7,048 nucleotides of DNA, taken from Gammaproteobacteria bacterium. GTDB taxonomy: Bacteria; Pseudomonadota; Gammaproteobacteria; Thiohalospirales; Thiohalospiraceae. Below are positions 5,198 to 7,048 of the stretch, in pieces. The stretch covers positions 1-7,048 of the forward strand of contig JABURU010000147.1 in assembly GCA_014762485.1 (NCBI GenBank). Direction: 5' to 3'. Under the pieces are notes generated by a model. It searched no databases. It had not been told where the DNA came from and was given only the letters and a program-made list of their open reading frames with translations. The first letter of the stretch is position 1. Every line of letters begins with the position of its first letter. The position numbers were made by a program, and so were the translations under genes.

Positions 5198-5920
5198 ATG
5201 AAAAAGATATCGTTTATAATAATAAGTCTACTAATAATATCAGGCTGTTCTGATATAGACTCTGAAAACATTGATACCGCAGGAATCTGTACTGACTTTC
5301 GAGTGTCTAACAGTGGATCAAATGCTAAAATCGAAGCCACCTTAACCGCTGGATGTGGTGCAATGGATGGTAGTTACGTTGACCTTTCACCTGGCGATAC
5401 CCTGATTGCAAAATACTTAAGTAATAGCTATACCCTGGCAAAACACACTGATGCGTTGAATAAAACGACTTATATCGCAAACTTAAATAATTATACGGCA
5501 GGAGAAAGTGTTGTTATCGGTCTTCATCGAGACGATCCTAATGACATTGATGCACTGAACTCTTATGTCACACTACCCAATGCTTTCAGTGTTACCGCTC
5601 CGGTGGCAAACCAATCAGTGACCAGGGGACAAAGTTTAACAGTTAACTGGAACAACACTAACACATCGGATATAAAGACCGTCATCAGTTGTAATAGTGG
5701 CCATAAATCAGCTACTTATACACGCCACCTGAATAATATAGCACCATCACAAGCAATATCTTTTATACACCCCACTGATCTGGATTTCACTCCTGAACAC
5801 TGCCAGGCATATATCGACTTTAGCCAAAGTAATGCAGGTATCGCAGATCCTGCCTATGAGCTCGGTAGTAAGATTACTGCTAGCTATAAAAATCGTGTAT
5901 ACGTTAACCTAAATTTCTAA
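5198..5920 (+). CDS. Unrecognised 240-residue lipoprotein
   Basis: I do not recognise a family. The precursor has MKK, a hydrophobic segment (5-14) and the lipobox ISGC with lipidated Cys17. Ser at +2 suggests an outer-membrane or surface location. The mature part looks all-beta and Asn/Ser/Thr-rich and may hold two domains. The first (about 28-125) has Cys31 and Cys53; the second (about 130-240) opens with FSVTAPVANQSVTRGQSLTVNW and has Cys165 and Cys202. The stretch opening the second domain looks like the start of an Ig-like or carbohydrate-binding beta sandwich. The cysteines could form one disulfide per domain. The start is fixed by GAGGAG six bases upstream. Base composition is visibly more AT-rich than guaB or xseA, with ATA and CTA codons early on, which suggests recent acquisition or weak codon selection. 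It is monocistronic and ends at a shared terminator with der. Confidence 0.82.
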   Translation: MKKISFIIISLLIISGCSDIDSENIDTAGICTDFRVSNSGSNAKIEATLTAGCGAMDGSYVDLSPGDTLIAKYLSNSYTLAKHTDALNKTTYIANLNNYTAGESVVIGLHRDDPNDIDALNSYVTLPNAFSVTAPVANQSVTRGQSLTVNWNNTNTSDIKTVISCNSGHKSATYTRHLNNIAPSQAISFIHPTDLDFTPEHCQAYIDFSQSNAGIADPAYELGSKITASYKNRVYVNLNF

Positions 5921-5924
5921 AGCA

Positions 5925-5953
5925 AAAGGAGCTGTAAAGGCTCCTTTATTTTT
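5925..5953 (+). terminator. Convergent terminator shared by the lipoprotein gene and der
   Basis: The arms AAAGGAGC (5925-5932) and GCTCCTTT (5940-5947) with a 7-nt loop are followed by ATTTTT on the plus strand. On the minus strand the same hairpin is followed by T-rich TTTTGCTTT, so it can serve both converging genes. Its right arm overlaps the der stop codon (5946-5948). Confidence 0.85.
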
Positions 5954-7048
5954 CTCGCTTATTGCGACGTTTTTTCTGCTTTTCACTTTTCTTCGCCGCT
6001 TCCACTCGTTTACTACTCCTACCCTTGCGTTCAGTAGGTTTCGCTTTTTTTCCCTTAAAGGGGTTATCACTACCTTTAAATTCTACCCGCAACGGCGTAC
6101 CTTCCAGTTTGTAGTGCTCAATAATGGCATTCATCAAGTATCGACGATAAGCATTGGGTATTGAACCGGTCTGGTTCCCATGTACAACAATTATTGGAGG
6201 GTTTCTTCCACCCTGATGGGCGTAACGCAATTTAATTCTGCGGCCATTTACCATTGGTGGCTGGTGCTTCATCACCAGGCCTTCTAACAGGTTAGTAAGC
6301 TCATTTGTGGAGAAGCTTCTGGTTGCTGAGTGATAGGCCTTTTTAATCGAGCCAAATACATCCCCAACACCGGTACCATGTAGCGCAGATATATAGTGCA
6401 CCTTGGCAAAAGTCAGAAATGGTAGTTTCAGCTCTATCTCACGCTTAATCTTGTCGCGTTGATACTGTTCCAGATGATCCCACTTATTAACGGCGATCAC
6501 GATCCCACGTCCCTGCTCTGTAGCAAAGCCGAGTAAATGCGCGTCCTGCTCGCTAATAGTTTCACTTCCATCGAGCACCATTACGACAACATTAGAAGCC
6601 TCTATAGCCTGTAGTGTCTTGATAATGGAGAATTTTTCAATTGCTTCTTTAATGCGTGCGCGTCGGCGTACACCGGCGGTATCAATCAGGGTATAAAGCT
6701 GACCGTCACGCTCAAATGGGATAAAGATACTGTCACGTGTCGTACCTGGCATATCAAACACCACTACACGCTCTTCACCCATAATACGATTCACTAGTGT
6801 CGATTTACCTACATTTGGCCGACCGATTATCGCTACCCTGATACCAGTATCAACTTCCTCTTCTTCTTCAATGTTTTCTTCAGGAATAAGGTGTTCGATT
6901 AACCTGGGAATGCCTTGCCCATGTTCAGCTGAAATCGAGTATGGTTCACCCAATCCACGGGCATGAAACTCGACTGCGGCCATTACTGGATTAAGTCCCT
7001 CGGCCTTATTCACAACGCCAATGACAGGCTTTCCATAGTGTCTCAGTT
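5946..7048 (-). CDS. der: GTPase Der (EngA), C-terminal part; 5' end outside window
   Basis: Der is a double-GTPase that binds the 50S subunit and is needed for late ribosome assembly. About 366 codons are visible of a protein usually near 450-500 residues. At the right edge the end of G domain 1 is read (LRHYGKPVIGVVNKAEG, then YSISAEHG). After an acidic linker (EENIEEEEEVD), G domain 2 is complete: P-loop GRPNVGKST (6798-6824), TTRD, DTAG (6672-6683), NKWD (6477-6488) and SALHG. A KH-like domain follows (HQPPMVNGRRIKLRYAHQGG, then RRYLMN), ending in a long Lys/Arg-rich tail suited to rRNA binding. The GTG at 7011-7013 lies inside G domain 1 and is not the start. The G4 motif of domain 1 reads NKAE rather than NKxD. 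The gene converges on the orphan lipoprotein gene. Confidence 0.96.
   Translation of the reverse strand, partial: LRHYGKPVIGVVNKAEGLNPVMAAVEFHARGLGEPYSISAEHGQGIPRLIEHLIPEENIEEEEEVDTGIRVAIIGRPNVGKSTLVNRIMGEERVVVFDMPGTTRDSIFIPFERDGQLYTLIDTAGVRRRARIKEAIEKFSIIKTLQAIEASNVVVMVLDGSETISEQDAHLLGFATEQGRGIVIAVNKWDHLEQYQRDKIKREIELKLPFLTFAKVHYISALHGTGVGDVFGSIKKAYHSATRSFSTNELTNLLEGLVMKHQPPMVNGRRIKLRYAHQGGRNPPIIVVHGNQTGSIPNAYRRYLMNAIIEHYKLEGTPLRVEFKGSDNPFKGKKAKPTERKGRSSKRVEAAKKSEKQKKRRNKREK

Noticed and set aside
5181..5201. Six-codon upstream frame MTRSQT whose stop overlaps the lipoprotein ATG (ATGA)
   Set aside because: It has no ribosome site before 5181 and its codons are the GAGGAG ribosome site itself; the overlap is probably chance.
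5113..5340. 75-codon minus-strand open frame opposite the orphan lipoprotein start
   Set aside because: It covers the ribosome site and lipobox region of a better supported gene and has no recognisable feature of its own.

Overview
The window reads as a stretch of a gammaproteobacterial chromosome with mid-range G+C. It is built on the conserved guaB / xseA / der neighbourhood with small accessory genes between the housekeeping genes. The genus cannot be fixed from this sequence. One hint of lifestyle is a small lipoprotein resembling the SoxXA-binding (SoxK/SAXB) family of sulfur oxidisers, but no other sox gene is visible.

Left edge (1-623): a metal-responsive cassette read leftward. A MerR-type regulator (147-548, minus) has the three cysteines of mercury-sensing MerR at exact family spacing. 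Immediately after its stop codon lies a typical MerR-dependent promoter (TTGACT, 20-bp spacer, TATCCT; 114-145, minus). The dyad in its spacer sits where the mer operator sits. It drives a gene of which only the first 18 codons (54 to 1) are in the window, with a His-containing N-terminus. The layout is tandem, not the classical divergent merR/merT layout. A strong guaB terminator (567-595) ends about 20 nt before the merR start.

Middle (624-4825): guaB (minus; IMP dehydrogenase, GMP synthesis) is divergent from a short, probably highly expressed Ala/Lys-rich lipoprotein gene (2247-2540, plus) that ends in a strong terminator. Next are xseA (exonuclease VII large subunit) and, five bases later, a secreted M23/LytM-type peptidoglycan peptidase, probably as one transcript. 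The guaB promoter is convincing and carries a GTCAAA/TTTGAC dyad centred on its -10.

Right (4826-7048): a 372-base AT-rich intergenic region holds a bulged stem-loop, two candidate promoters, a dyad and a tandem 9-bp repeat. It precedes an AT-rich gene for an unrecognised 240-residue lipoprotein (5198-5920, plus). That gene converges on der (minus, 5' end outside the window), and the two share a hairpin terminator overlapping the der stop codon.

Most of the window is ordinary housekeeping sequence. The least routine items are the tandem MerR cassette at the left edge, the stand-alone SoxK-like lipoprotein and the orphan lipoprotein with its structured upstream region. I saw no tRNA, rRNA, CRISPR array, insertion sequence or phage gene.
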